A DNA stretch of 64,000 bases from Tissierellales bacterium (GCA_028280805.1 JANQLB010000103.1:1-64000), one strand, 5' to 3'; positions 34,829-44,452 are shown, counted from the stretch's first letter. The notes: generated from the sequence alone by a model not told the origin. Made by a program: numbers and translations.

Positions 34829-35956
34829 CTATATTCTTTTTACAAGCTCACAGTAATTTGTTCCGGCAAATTTTTTCCCTTCTTTTGTTACTTTAATGAT
34901 TCCATTTTCATTGACGAAGATATATTTGTTCTCTATAGATAAACTCAATATCTCATTTAAGAATTTTCTATCCCATTGGAGGTGATTGTGGATTGTATCT
35001 ATAGAAGATTCGCTCTTTTCCATATCTGTATTTTCATGATTCATTATATGCATCAGAAAAGATATATTAGCAAATTTATATTTCTGTTTCTTTCTTCTTT
35101 TTATAATAGACAACAACCCTCTATCAGGGACAAAAATGAATACTATAAAAAAAATCAACCCTACCATGCCTGCCATAGATCCTGCAATGGAAACATCAAA
35201 TAGCACGGATAACCAATATCCTGATATGGCACTTAATATACCTATAACTATGCTTAATAATATCATTCTCTTTAAGTCATCTGTTATTAGGTAAGCTGAA
35301 GCAGAAGGTCCTGCCATAAAGGCTATAACCAAAATAGAACCTACCGAATCAAATGCACCTACTGCTGTTATAGATACCATAGACATCAACGAATAATGTA
35401 TAAAGATTGGAGAGAAGCCTAGAACTGCAGCCAATTTTTCATCAAATGTGGTGAGTTTTAATTCTTTGTAAAAAAGAAACAAATAGATTATATTTAATAA
35501 TAAAATACTTCCCATTACATATAATGCTTTAGGTCCTATATCTTTACCCCTAACTACGAATCTGTTAAACGGAGCAAATGCAATTTCCCCAAGTAGTACC
35601 GCATCAGTATCTAAATGCACGTTTCCAGCATAAATACTTATGAGGATTACACCTATACTGAAAAGGAAGGGAAATATAAGCCCAATAGATGAATCTTCAC
35701 TGATTAACTTTGTATTATGCATTACTTCTACTAGATAAACCGTTAAAGTACCCATTAAAGCTGCTCCTACGATTAATAAGGGTGAAGTCAAATCATGAGT
35801 TGCAAAAAAAGCCAGAACAATACCTAGCAAGATGGTATGACTGATTGCATCAGACATCATAGACATTCTTCTTAAGATTAAAAATACACCTGGAATAACA
35901 CAGGCTACTGAAACAATAATCGCAATTAATTGTATCTCTATTTGAGGATTAATCAT
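34829..35956 (-). CDS. metal ABC transporter permease 2 with C-terminal winged-helix-like domain
   Basis: About 375 residues. Residues 1-270 are an ABC-3 permease (Mn/Zn/Fe type) with about eight helices and typical segments RRMSMMSDAISHTILLGIVL and AFMAGPSASAYLITDDLKR. Beyond this, about 90 cytoplasmic residues (LQWDRKFLNEILSLSIENKY, then FVNENGIIKVTKEGKKFA) look like a winged helix of the DtxR/MntR type. ATG at 35956 follows GGGGG; the longer frame to 35974 is possible. It overlaps permease 1 by 8 bases. Confidence 0.88.
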   Translation of the reverse strand: MINPQIEIQLIAIIVSVACVIPGVFLILRRMSMMSDAISHTILLGIVLAFFATHDLTSPLLIVGAALMGTLTVYLVEVMHNTKLISEDSSIGLIFPFLFSIGVILISIYAGNVHLDTDAVLLGEIAFAPFNRFVVRGKDIGPKALYVMGSILLLNIIYLFLFYKELKLTTFDEKLAAVLGFSPIFIHYSLMSMVSITAVGAFDSVGSILVIAFMAGPSASAYLITDDLKRMILLSIVIGILSAISGYWLSVLFDVSIAGSMAGMVGLIFFIVFIFVPDRGLLSIIKRRKKQKYKFANISFLMHIMNHENTDMEKSESSIDTIHNHLQWDRKFLNEILSLSIENKYIFVNENGIIKVTKEGKKFAGTNYCELVKRI

Positions 35957-37097
35957 AATAACTCTGACCCCCATTTGTATAATCCAATACGCTGATTTTC
36001 TTCATCCCTTTTTCACTGATTGCCCATAAGTTTTTTTCATGTTTGTCAACTAACCCAGACATTTTTAATTTATTTAACTCTTTTAACAGCTTTTTCTTAG
36101 AATATTTAATATTATCCTTTTTAAGCATAAGTGCACTTAAATCATAGGAATGATAGGTTTTTGTGTGCTTTTCAGATAATGTGTATAATATACTAAGTAT
36201 AATGGTACTATTGATTTCTTTTTTTGTTTTGTTATCTCTAATTCTTTTCCAGATCAACCCTCTATTTGGTGCAAATAATAGTGATAATAAAGCAATAAGT
36301 GTTATTACCACCACAATAATAGGTCCAGTCGGCATATTATCTATCGATGAACTGATGAGTGTGCCGCAAATCCCTGCCGCAGCTCCAAAAAAAGAAGACA
36401 GCATAACCATTATGAATAATCTATTTGTCCATTGCCTTGCTGCCACCGCTGGAGCGATTAGCATAGAACTCATAAGTATTACTCCTACAGTCTGTAAGCC
36501 CACAATAATAGATATCACGATTAGGGTGGTTAATATTAAATCTAGTTTCTTTGTAGAAAATCCTATGGTATCGGCAAAAATAGTATCAAAGCTAAGTAAC
36601 TTAAATTCCTTCCAAAGAAATATCATAGGCACTAATGTAATTAATGCTACAATACCCATGAGCATAACATCTCTTTGTAATAAGGTAGAAGCCTGACCAA
36701 ATAGAAATTTTTCCAATCCTGCTTGATTAGAATTGGGTATTTTCTGAATATAGGTCAAAATGACCAATCCAAATCCAAAAAATACAGACAAAATCATAGC
36801 TAATGCATTATCATACTTTATCCTGCTTAGCCGATCTATATTCAGTATAACAAGTGTAGCTATCCATCCGGCAATAAATGCTCCCAGTAATAACCATTCA
36901 GTATTCTTAGATCCTATGAGCAGAAAAGATAGTCCAATTCCAGGTAGTGCTGCATGGGATACTGCATCTCCAATAAGACTTTGCTTCCTTAAAACTGCAT
37001 AGCATCCTATGGCACCACTGGTAATTCCCAGTAGTGTTGAACCTAATGTAACAATCCTTAGCGTGTAATCAGAAAATAGATTGAATAATAATTCCAT
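35949..37097 (-). CDS. metal ABC transporter permease 1 with C-terminal winged-helix-like domain
   Basis: 382 residues: an ABC-3 permease core (AVLRKQSLIGDAVSHAALPG, MSSMLIAPAVAARQWTN), then a C-terminal cytoplasmic region from about residue 300 with helices and a beta wing (HSYDLSALMLKKDNIKYSKK, LNKLKMSGLVDKHEKNLWAI). The domain resembles one turn of a winged helix. Its wing reads SGLVDKHEKNLWAISEKG. Paired long permeases occur in Bacillus-type manganese importers (MntC/MntD). It is directly downstream of the ATPase (0-base gap). Confidence 0.9.
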   Translation of the reverse strand: MELLFNLFSDYTLRIVTLGSTLLGITSGAIGCYAVLRKQSLIGDAVSHAALPGIGLSFLLIGSKNTEWLLLGAFIAGWIATLVILNIDRLSRIKYDNALAMILSVFFGFGLVILTYIQKIPNSNQAGLEKFLFGQASTLLQRDVMLMGIVALITLVPMIFLWKEFKLLSFDTIFADTIGFSTKKLDLILTTLIVISIIVGLQTVGVILMSSMLIAPAVAARQWTNRLFIMVMLSSFFGAAAGICGTLISSSIDNMPTGPIIVVVITLIALLSLLFAPNRGLIWKRIRDNKTKKEINSTIILSILYTLSEKHTKTYHSYDLSALMLKKDNIKYSKKKLLKELNKLKMSGLVDKHEKNLWAISEKGMKKISVLDYTNGGQSYYD

Positions 37098-37847
37098 TTA
37101 AATCACTTTCCCATTATTTTTGTAAAAACTATCAATAGTACTTCGATAAGTTTTTTTAAGATTTTCTTCTGTAAATACTTCATGGATTGGACCATAGTCA
37201 ATAAGTACTGTATTTAGTAATGTCACCCAATCAAAATACTCCGTTACTGTCTGTAAATCATGATGTACCACTAGAACAGTCTTCCCCATTTTTTTTAGTT
37301 CTTCAAGCAGTTTCACGATTGCTTTTTCCGTCTTTGCATCTACTCCCTGAAAAGGTTCATCCATAAAATATAGATCTGCATCCTGTACCAGTGCCCTCGC
37401 TAAAAACACTCTTTGCTGCTGTCCTCCTGAAAGCTGACTAATTTGTCTATTGGCATAGGAAACCATATCAACTTTATTAAGAGCTTCAACGGCTCTCTCT
37501 TTCTCTTTTTTTCCGGGACGTTTAAACCAGCCCAACTTTCCATAAGTTCCCATAGTAACTACATCTAATACGCTCGTAGGAAAATCCCAATCTACACTAC
37601 CTCGCTGAGGAACATAGCCAATTCTTTTTCTGTTGTTCTCGTAAGGTTCTCCCCAAAAGAGTGCTCTGCCAGTAAGAGGCTTGATTAGATTTAGCATAGC
37701 TTTTATTAAAGTAGTCTTTCCTGCCCCATTCGGTCCAACAACTGCCATCAAAATCCCCGAGGGTATTTCTAAATCTATATCCCATAATACGGGTTTTTTA
37801 TTATATGCAACAGTTAGGTCATGCACTTTTACTGAAATATTATCCAT
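37098..37847 (-). CDS. metal ABC transporter ATP-binding protein (Mn/Zn/Fe type)
   Basis: 249 residues: Walker [16 protein letters not shown] near residue 37, Q-loop [15 protein letters not shown], signature [15 protein letters not shown], Walker [14 protein letters not shown] and H-loop [10 protein letters not shown]. The [15 protein letters not shown] segment is a hallmark of Mn/Zn chelate ATPases (MntB/ZnuC/SitB). It is now the first intact gene of an operon with both permeases. The gene that should precede it, a binding protein, survives only as a tail at 37871. Confidence 0.93.
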   Translation of the reverse strand: MDNISVKVHDLTVAYNKKPVLWDIDLEIPSGILMAVVGPNGAGKTTLIKAMLNLIKPLTGRALFWGEPYENNRKRIGYVPQRGSVDWDFPTSVLDVVTMGTYGKLGWFKRPGKKEKERAVEALNKVDMVSYANRQISQLSGGQQQRVFLARALVQDADLYFMDEPFQGVDAKTEKAIVKLLEELKKMGKTVLVVHHDLQTVTEYFDWVTLLNTVLIDYGPIHEVFTEENLKKTYRSTIDSFYKNNGKVI

Positions 37848-37870
37848 AAAAACCCCCTCTATTCAACCAA

Positions 37871-37978
37871 TTAATTAATAATTGTGTCAATATTATACTT
37901 TACTGTACCAATATAAATTTCTTCTTCACTACCTGGGTTATATAAGGAGTCAGAGAATAGCTCTCCACTATTTGACTA
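37871..37978 (-). pseudogene. 3' remnant of a metal-binding protein gene (MntA/SitA type)
   Basis: A 34-codon frame (SNSGELFSDSLYNPGSEEEI, then YIGTVKYNIDTIIN) ends at 37871, 23 bases before the ATPase start. It matches the extreme C-terminus of TroA-family metal-binding proteins, where GGELFSDALG...TYIGMVRHNV is conserved. An in-frame TAG at 37976-37978 precedes it and no upstream coding sequence is present. The operon's cognate binding protein has evidently been deleted. Confidence 0.8.
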
Positions 37979-37987
37979 ACAAAATTT

Positions 37988-38009
37988 ATTATTAGCCTAG
38001 ACTAATAAT
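37988..38009. promoter_or_regulatory. palindrome resembling a DtxR/MntR-family operator
   Basis: ATTATTAG-CCTAGA-CTAATAAT has perfect 8-base arms. The TTAG...CTAA core recalls IdeR/DtxR boxes. It lies just upstream of the surviving metal-binding-protein tail, where the original operon promoter would be. Confidence 0.5.
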
Positions 38010-38241
38010 ATCTACATTGGTTATTATATTCATTTATAACTTTTTTGTGATTTAAAAAACAAAAAACTAAGCTGGATTCTTTTAAGCTGAATAAGAATAA
38101 AAATTTTTCATTCATCAACTCTTGAATTTTTTATACATTGTAGACAGGCAATACAATCTATGGTATATTTACTGTGCACAGTTTTTTCATGTTAATTTTA
38201 CATGTAACGTTATTAACCATTACTTAAAAGGAGTTATTGTT

Positions 38242-39255
38242 TTGGACAAAATAGTGATAAAGAAGCCTGATGACTATTACTTAAATTTAAATATAAGTTG
38301 TAATATAAAAGAAGATAATGATTCGATTATAAAAAACTATTTGATTAATGACAGTAAATGTAAAGGGAAAAGTGAACATCTTTTTTTGAATAATAATGCT
38401 ATAGAAGTTGTTCTTAATGATTTGCATTTTACTAAAAATGTTGAATACGAATATAAGCTAAACTATATTAACTACGAAATTCTTTACTGCATAGAAGGTA
38501 TGCTAACATGCGGTAATAGTAACGATAATAGTTTTTGTGCTGCTCAAGCAGGTGATATTAAATTCATAAAAAATGATTCTACTACCAGATGGGAAAAGTT
38601 TGATAAAAGCAAGAAATGGAAATCTATATCCATATGTTTTAATCAAGATCTCATCCTGCAATTTTATAAACAAAATAGTGAAACTAAAGAGATAAGTTTT
38701 ATAGATATAGATAAACAAATAGATAATATAATGTCTGATATTACTCAGCCTGAAATAAAAGTTGCTTTTTATCAAATTTTTACACATAGCCGTTATTTAA
38801 ACTCTTTATGCAGGAATATCTATATACAAAGTAAAGCTCTTGAAATAATATCTTTGCTATTACAATACAAAAACTATAACAGCTCTTCAAATCAAAGTAA
38901 ATCAAAGTACACTCTTTATAATGATGATATTTGTAAGATTAACCAGGTAAGATATTTACTAGAGAAGAATTATGTAAAACCTTTAACAATTAGCCAATTA
39001 TCCAATATAGTCGGGATTAGCACGTCAAAATTAAAGGCTGGATTTAAAAATTATTGTGGAATAACTATATATGGATATGTAAGAGATATTAGAATGCAAA
39101 AAGCCTATAAATATTTATTGGATGGAAATATGAATGTTATTGAAGCTGCAAATCTTGTTGGTTACTCTAATCCCAGTCACTTTTCTTCTGCTTTTAAGAA
39201 AATCTTTGGAATCAATCCAAGTAACATCTCAAACAAATTGGAGAAAAAAATATAA
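38242..39255 (+). CDS. AraC-family regulator of the metallophore region (1)
   Basis: About 337 residues. An N-terminal cupin-like sensor region precedes a C-terminal double HTH (PLTISQLSNIVGISTSKLKA, then NVIEAANLVGYSNPSHFSSA and FKKIFGINPSN). TTG at 38242 is preferred because AAAGGAG lies 8 bases upstream; the ATG-started frame is 40 codons longer without a site. It is divergent from the metal ABC operon and convergent with the metallophore importer. It resembles YbtA-type siderophore activators in architecture. Confidence 0.85.
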   Translation: MDKIVIKKPDDYYLNLNISCNIKEDNDSIIKNYLINDSKCKGKSEHLFLNNNAIEVVLNDLHFTKNVEYEYKLNYINYEILYCIEGMLTCGNSNDNSFCAAQAGDIKFIKNDSTTRWEKFDKSKKWKSISICFNQDLILQFYKQNSETKEISFIDIDKQIDNIMSDITQPEIKVAFYQIFTHSRYLNSLCRNIYIQSKALEIISLLLQYKNYNSSSNQSKSKYTLYNDDICKINQVRYLLEKNYVKPLTISQLSNIVGISTSKLKAGFKNYCGITIYGYVRDIRMQKAYKYLLDGNMNVIEAANLVGYSNPSHFSSAFKKIFGINPSNISNKLEKKI

Positions 39256-39284
39256 GTTGAGCACCATATAATGGTACTCAACTT
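39254..39284. terminator. bidirectional terminator between convergent genes
   Basis: AAGTTGAG and CTCAACTT enclose an inner ACCAT/ATGGT stem. It serves the AraC gene (stop 39255) and the binding-protein gene (stop 39296). Confidence 0.8.
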
Positions 39285-39295
39285 CAAACAATAAA

Positions 39296-40942
39296 TCATT
39301 TTATAATTCCATCAAAATAAAACTCCCTTGTCTGCTTTCCAAATTCATAGTCGCTCATTTTTTCCGGATTATATATAATAGGATCTTTTGTGTATGAAAT
39401 TGATAGGTTTAATGCTTGTTCGTGAAGAGTTTTGAGAACATACTCAAAGCTTTTTCTGATTTCCTCATCATCAACAGTATTAAAAATATTCTCAATTTCT
39501 TCATCTATTTGCGGCTTCTGCTCCAATCCTTGCTGAGCTGGATTATCCGCACTGTAGTTAAGCATAGGGCTTAAAAAGGTATATGGGTCATAAGGAACTC
39601 CATAAGTATCATTTACTGTAGCTTGAAAATCACCTTCTAAAACCTTTGAGTACCAACTCATCATCTCCATTCCAGTAGTCTTTATATCAAATCCAACTTC
39701 TCTTAATTGACCGGATAAAACCTGACAAATATCTTCTTCCATTCCCCATCCAGTTCTAAATAGTATTTCTCCTTCAAGGTTTTTACCATTTTTTTCTAGT
39801 ATGCCATCATTATTTGTATCTTTCCATCCTGCTTCTTCAAGTAATTGTCTTGATTTATCTAAATCAAAATTATAAGGTTTAACCTCAACGTCACAATAAG
39901 GTAAATATCTATTAAGTAAATAGTCAGCTTTTTCTTCCATATCAAACAGAAGGTTTTTGCATATTGAATCTTTATTTACTGCATGCTGTGCCGCCATTCT
40001 TACATTAATATCATTAAATGGTTCTTTAGTTGTATTTAATAATATATTTCTTGTTGCAAATACATCTTCTGCTACTTTTGTTTTAAATTTATTATCTTTA
40101 CTAAACTGATTATAAGCATCCAGTGACACGTCATTAACCCCATAAACCAGATCAATTTCTTCTGACTGTAAAGCCATCATTCTTGATTCCATTCCCGGTA
40201 TTATTTTAATCGTAATTTTATCAATCTTGGGTTTTTCGCCCCAATAGTCTTCATTTTTAACAAATACATAATATTGACCCTGTTTTACTTCTGAAACCTT
40301 ATATGGTCCTGTACCAAAGGACATGGTATTTACGTCGGGAGTTATTTCACCATCCACAAATACACTTGGTGACATAATTGCCATCCTATAGGCTACTGTC
40401 AAATCCTGTAAAGCTCCAATATATGGCGTATCATATACAAACTCTACTTTATAGTCATCAATAACATTAATCTCCTGTAGTTTTGATACACCTATTATCC
40501 AAGCTAGCTGCTCTCCTAATGTTTCTTTCATGTATTCAAAGCCTGTCTTTACTACATCAGCTTTAAGCTCTTGTCCGTCAGTAAACATAATCCCTTTTCT
40601 TAGATTGAATATTATTTTGTTATCTTTTACCTCCCAAGATTCTGCTAAACCTGCTTTGATTTCACCTTTATCATAGATTACTAATGTTTCATAAACATTA
40701 CTAATATACTTAGCGAATCCATTTCCATCATTATCTGATAATGCATTAAATCCACCAATAAAATCTGTGCCTTCACCAATTATTATTTCAATAGGTTCTT
40801 CCATATCATTATCTGGAGAGTTATCTGTTTCATTACCACTAACTACTTTATTATCATTGTCTGAACTCTCGCATCCAAAACCAGTAACTATTATTAAAAT
40901 ACTAATAATTACAATCATAATTAAATTAATTTTTCTTTTCAT
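39296..40942 (-). CDS. nickel/metallophore-type binding lipoprotein (NikA/CntA-like)
   Basis: 548 residues of the SBP_bac_5 (peptide/nickel) family. A lipoprotein signal ends with TGFGC. Family marks include YETLVIYDKGEIKAGLAESW, FNLRKGIMFTDGQELKADVV and FATRNILLNTTKEPFND. The TRN-type segment corresponds to the region where NikA and CntA contact metal-chelate ligands. It is the last gene of a Fur-controlled five-gene operon (44317 to 39296). The ligand may be a nickel- or iron-loaded small chelator or an oligopeptide. I rank metallophore uptake first because of its context. Confidence 0.85.
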   Translation of the reverse strand: MKRKINLIMIVIISILIIVTGFGCESSDNDNKVVSGNETDNSPDNDMEEPIEIIIGEGTDFIGGFNALSDNDGNGFAKYISNVYETLVIYDKGEIKAGLAESWEVKDNKIIFNLRKGIMFTDGQELKADVVKTGFEYMKETLGEQLAWIIGVSKLQEINVIDDYKVEFVYDTPYIGALQDLTVAYRMAIMSPSVFVDGEITPDVNTMSFGTGPYKVSEVKQGQYYVFVKNEDYWGEKPKIDKITIKIIPGMESRMMALQSEEIDLVYGVNDVSLDAYNQFSKDNKFKTKVAEDVFATRNILLNTTKEPFNDINVRMAAQHAVNKDSICKNLLFDMEEKADYLLNRYLPYCDVEVKPYNFDLDKSRQLLEEAGWKDTNNDGILEKNGKNLEGEILFRTGWGMEEDICQVLSGQLREVGFDIKTTGMEMMSWYSKVLEGDFQATVNDTYGVPYDPYTFLSPMLNYSADNPAQQGLEQKPQIDEEIENIFNTVDDEEIRKSFEYVLKTLHEQALNLSISYTKDPIIYNPEKMSDYEFGKQTREFYFDGIIK

Positions 40943-40958
40943 AGTATATATCTCCTTT

Positions 40959-41756
40959 TTAATATAACATCCTGTTAAGCTTATCTTTAAAGGATATTTG
41001 CGATTTTATTAATTCCTTTGCGTAATCACTTTCTAACTCGCGCAGATTATCTATATTTCTGCTTTTTTCAATAATTCGTCCTCCTCTCATTACAATAATT
41101 TTCTTTGACATATATATAGCAGTATCTAAGTCATGGGTAATAAATATATATGTACTATTACTTTCCTTTCTTAGGTCAATAAGTAAATCAAGAATTTTTT
41201 GCTTTATATTTGAATCTAATCCACTCACTGCTTCATCAAAAATAATATATCGAGGATTTGTTATTATAGCTCTAGCTATACATATTCTCTTTTGTTCGCC
41301 TCCACTAAATTCATTTGGTAATTTTGTCAATGAACTAGTTGGCATACCCACTTTTCTTATTATTGAATGAATTAATTCTTTTTCTCTATTTTTAGTGTTT
41401 TTGGAACTATTCCTCAACGGCTCAACAATACTCTGATATATATTTAGCTTTGGATTAAGAGAACTTGCACTGTCTTGTAATACCAATTTTACATTTTTTC
41501 TAAAGCCCTTAAGTTGATATCTCCTCATATTATTTATATCTATTCCATCATATAATATAGTTCCAGTTGTTGGGATTTCAAGATTTAGTAATAATCTACT
41601 AAATACACTCTTGCCTGATCCACTTTCTCCTACTATGCTGTATGATTCATTTGATACAAAAGAGATATTTATATTGTTAAGTGCTTGTACTTTTGTTTTC
41701 TTTCCTCTTTCATCACTAACATTATAAGATTTGCTTATATTATCTACCTTTATCAT
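40959..41756 (-). CDS. Opp/Nik-type ABC ATPase 2 (NikE/CntF-like)
   Basis: 265 residues: Walker A GESGSGKSVFSRLLLN near residue 43, signature FSGGEQKRICIARAI, Walker B YIIFDEAVSGLDSN and H-loop FITHDLDTA. The C-terminal Zn/FeS-like extension of Opp ATPases is short or absent. It overlaps the partner ATPase by 4 bases (ATGA). Together the two drive import through the Nik/Opp-type permeases upstream. Confidence 0.92.
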   Translation of the reverse strand: MIKVDNISKSYNVSDERGKKTKVQALNNINISFVSNESYSIVGESGSGKSVFSRLLLNLEIPTTGTILYDGIDINNMRRYQLKGFRKNVKLVLQDSASSLNPKLNIYQSIVEPLRNSSKNTKNREKELIHSIIRKVGMPTSSLTKLPNEFSGGEQKRICIARAIITNPRYIIFDEAVSGLDSNIKQKILDLLIDLRKESNSTYIFITHDLDTAIYMSKKIIVMRGGRIIEKSRNIDNLRELESDYAKELIKSQISFKDKLNRMLY

Positions 41757-42553
41757 TTTTTTACCTCGTTAAATTTAAGATGTTGGTCAATAAGAGATTT
41801 TGTATATATGTTTATAGGATTCCTAAGCACATTAGATAATTCTCCGGTCTCTACAACTTTACCATTATTAAATACAACTATCTCATGTGCAAGTTCTGAT
41901 ATAACCTCAAGATCATGTGATACAAATAACATTGTCAGACTCTCATTTTGCCTTTTAATTTCTTTAAATTCTGAAATTATTATAGATTGTGTCTTTGTAT
42001 CTAGAGCAGTAGTTGGCTCATCTGCAATAATTATTTCAGGCTCTATCATCAATGTTAAAGAAATCATGATTCTTTGAAGCATACCTCCACTTAACATGTG
42101 TGGATAGCTATTCATTATTCTTTTTATACTACCTAGATTTAGCTTCTCCAAGCCAGCCTCAGATTTCGTTATTGCTTCTCTTTTACTTATTTTATAATGT
42201 ACTTTTAATGTTTCAACCATCTGATTTCCAATTTTAAAACAGGGATCAAATGCAGTCATAGGGTCTTGAAAAATAACCCCTATTTTTTTACCTCTTATTT
42301 TTTCCATTCGTTTATCTTTAACCTTTAAAAGATTTTCATTATTGAAAAGTATATTTCCTGTTATATTAAATTTATCTTCTGATAGTAACTTTAAAACAGC
42401 TTTGCACGTCAGTGATTTGCCACTACCGCTTGCTCCAACTATTCCAACTGTACTCCCTTTTTTTAAATCGAAAGATACATTATCAACTAATTTTTTGCCT
42501 TTTTTAGTACTTATAAATAAATTTTTGATTTGTAAAATTTTTTCATTATTCAT
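41753..42553 (-). CDS. Opp/Nik-type ABC ATPase 1 (NikD/CntD-like)
   Basis: About 266 residues: Walker A GASGSGKSLTCKAVLK near residue 41, Q-loop IFQDPMTAFDPC, signature LSGGMLQRIMISLTL, Walker B IIIADEPTTALDT and H-loop FVSHDLEV. ATG at 42553 is chosen because GGAG precedes it at good spacing and it overlaps the permease by 8 bases. The longer frame to 42577 would overlap by 32. It is adjacent to the second ATPase. Confidence 0.92.
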   Translation of the reverse strand: MNNEKILQIKNLFISTKKGKKLVDNVSFDLKKGSTVGIVGASGSGKSLTCKAVLKLLSEDKFNITGNILFNNENLLKVKDKRMEKIRGKKIGVIFQDPMTAFDPCFKIGNQMVETLKVHYKISKREAITKSEAGLEKLNLGSIKRIMNSYPHMLSGGMLQRIMISLTLMIEPEIIIADEPTTALDTKTQSIIISEFKEIKRQNESLTMLFVSHDLEVISELAHEIVVFNNGKVVETGELSNVLRNPINIYTKSLIDQHLKFNEVKK

Positions 42554-43376
42554 TATGTTCTCCATATCCACAATCACAAATATCTCTTATGGCTTCTCCT
42601 AATAAATTAAAACCTATCACAGTAAATAGAATACAAAAGCCCGGATACACTATAAGATGGGGACGGGAATAAATATATTTTTTAGCTACCCCTACCATAG
42701 CACCCCACTCAGGTAAAGTAGAATCTACCCCTAATCCTAAAAAAGAAAAGGATGATATCATAATTATAATATCTCCCACTCCCAAACTCATCAAAACTAG
42801 TATTTGAGAAGCAACATTAGGAGTAATATGTTTGAACATTATTTTCAAGTTTGAGCTTCCGTCAATCCTTGCAGCTATGATGTAGTTTTTGTTTTTTTCA
42901 ACAATGACAGCACTTCTTATAATTTTTGCATTCCATACCCAGATACTAATAATTATTGATATAACTAAACCTTCCATTCCTTGACCCAATGCACCAATTA
43001 AAACCAGAACTATCATTATGGGTGGAAATGCCATGGCTATATCACATATTCCTATTAATATTCTATCTATTAATCCTCCATAAAAACCTGAAACAATACC
43101 AATAATAAAGCTTATAATCATAGTAACCAATAATATAGGTAGAGCAATACCTATTGAATATCTTGCTCCAAATATCAGCCTTGAATAGATACATCTGCCA
43201 AGCTGGTCTGTTCCTAGAGGATATTCACTTGATGAATCTAAAAATCTATTTTCCAATCTTCCTTTTAAAGGGTCATTAAAAACAAGAATCGGTGAAAATA
43301 TAGCTGTAAACAAAACAACTGAGATTAATATCAATCCAATAACTGCCTGCCTATTGTGTACTATTTTTTTTATCAT
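42546..43376 (-). CDS. Opp/Nik-type ABC permease 2 (NikC/CntC-like)
   Basis: 276 residues with an OppC-type N-terminal helix (AVIGLILISVVLFTAIFSPI), the sequence YPLGTDQLGRCIYSRLIFGA and the later EAA-region (KKNKNYIIAARIDGSSNLKI, then HITPNVASQILVLMSLGVGD). The GTDxLGR motif is diagnostic for the peptide/nickel class. It overlaps permease 1 by 4 bases. Confidence 0.92.
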   Translation of the reverse strand: MIKKIVHNRQAVIGLILISVVLFTAIFSPILVFNDPLKGRLENRFLDSSSEYPLGTDQLGRCIYSRLIFGARYSIGIALPILLVTMIISFIIGIVSGFYGGLIDRILIGICDIAMAFPPIMIVLVLIGALGQGMEGLVISIIISIWVWNAKIIRSAVIVEKNKNYIIAARIDGSSNLKIMFKHITPNVASQILVLMSLGVGDIIIMISSFSFLGLGVDSTLPEWGAMVGVAKKYIYSRPHLIVYPGFCILFTVIGFNLLGEAIRDICDCGYGEHNE

Positions 43377-44317
43377 TTATAATTCTCCATCTTTTTTAAA
43401 GTCAGCGGGTTAATATACATATTTAAAATATCTGCAAGCAAGTTGCATATTACGAAAACCACACCCATAATTAAAACAAATGCATTAATAGCAGGTAAAT
43501 TTCTATCTATTATGGCCTTTAGAGCATAATTCCCTAGCCCGGGCCAGCTAAAAACATTTTCAATAATTGCTGTTCCAGCAATCATGTACCCTACAGTCTG
43601 TCCAAATAAAGTTATGACAGGGGGTAAAGAGTTCTTAAAAACATGCTTATATATTAATATTCTATTTGGTATTCCTCTTGCTTTAGCATATATAATATGA
43701 TCTTTATTAACATTCTCCAGCATATTTGCTCTAAGAACTCTTATATTAAAGGCTGCTATAGGTATTGCAAAGGTTATTGCTGGTAATAAAACATTTTCCA
43801 TCTTTCCATAACTTAATACATTAACTACATTAAGAACAACAGCAAAAAAATATAATACTATAAAACCCAGCCAAAAGTTTGATGTTGAAATACCTATTAA
43901 TGTTATTATCCTTATAAAATTATCAAAAAAGCTATTTTTATATCTTACACACAGCATAGAAATAGGTATAACTAAAATAATTATAATTAATAGTGCTACT
44001 CCAACTAATTTTAATGTATAAGGAAAGGCATGAGCAATTTCTTTAATAACAGGTACACCTGTTGTATAGGATTCTCCGAAATCTCCCTTAACTGCATTGC
44101 CTACCCATATAAAATATTGTTTATGAATTGGTAAATCAAAGCCCATTTCCTTTCTCATAGCTTCAATTTGTTCTTCTGAAGCACTAACGTTTTTTCTTCT
44201 AACATAGGCTTCCGAAGGATCTATAGGTGCAATATTAGATAATATAAAAGAAAAAACAGTTACTCCTATAAGAACAAATATTAGAGAAAATAGCCTTTTC
44301 TTTATGTAAAATATCAT
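43373..44317 (-). CDS. Opp/Nik-type ABC permease 1 (NikB/CntB-like)
   Basis: About 314 residues of the OppB/NikB class: an N-terminal helix (LFSLIFVLIGVTVFSFILSN), the Ile/Pro/Asp stretch IAPIDPSEAYV, the LDLPIHKQYFIW-like segment and a late YAKARGIPNRILIYKHVF EAA loop. ATG at 44317 follows AGGAGG by 9 bases; the earlier ATG touches that site. First gene of the importer operon, with a Fur-like site (44343-44361) 26 bases before the start and an 18-bp motif shared with the YbtPQ-like operon further upstream. Confidence 0.9.
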   Translation of the reverse strand: MIFYIKKRLFSLIFVLIGVTVFSFILSNIAPIDPSEAYVRRKNVSASEEQIEAMRKEMGFDLPIHKQYFIWVGNAVKGDFGESYTTGVPVIKEIAHAFPYTLKLVGVALLIIIILVIPISMLCVRYKNSFFDNFIRIITLIGISTSNFWLGFIVLYFFAVVLNVVNVLSYGKMENVLLPAITFAIPIAAFNIRVLRANMLENVNKDHIIYAKARGIPNRILIYKHVFKNSLPPVITLFGQTVGYMIAGTAIIENVFSWPGLGNYALKAIIDRNLPAINAFVLIMGVVFVICNLLADILNMYINPLTLKKMENYK

Positions 44318-44342
44318 AATATTCATCCTCCTTGTTTTAAAT

Positions 44343-44361
44343 GATAACAATAATCATTATC
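44343..44361 (-). promoter_or_regulatory. Fur-box-like site before the metallophore importer operon
   Basis: GATAACAATAATCATTATC matches the 19-bp Fur consensus at 17 of 19 positions and contains two overlapping 13/15 matches to the Bacillus 7-1-7 form. It lies between the 18-bp motif and the first gene. Confidence 0.75.
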
Positions 44362-44392
44362 AATATCAACCCCAAAAAGATTACAATTAACC

Positions 44393-44410
44393 CAATAAGG
44401 ATTTTTTTAT
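44393..44410 (-). promoter_or_regulatory. 18-bp motif shared with the YbtPQ-like operon
   Basis: CAATAAGGATTTTTTTAT on the plus strand occurs here and at 48066-48083, each upstream of a transporter operon read on the minus strand. Both sit in AT-rich promoter DNA. A binding site for one of the two AraC regulators is the simplest reading. Confidence 0.55.
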
Positions 44411-44452
44411 TGAACATTATACGATAGAATGTTTTCTTATCACATATTCATA

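Noticed and set aside
37597-37785. Two ORFs inside the metal ATPase gene
   Set aside because: Shadow frames of a strong ABC ATPase coding sequence.
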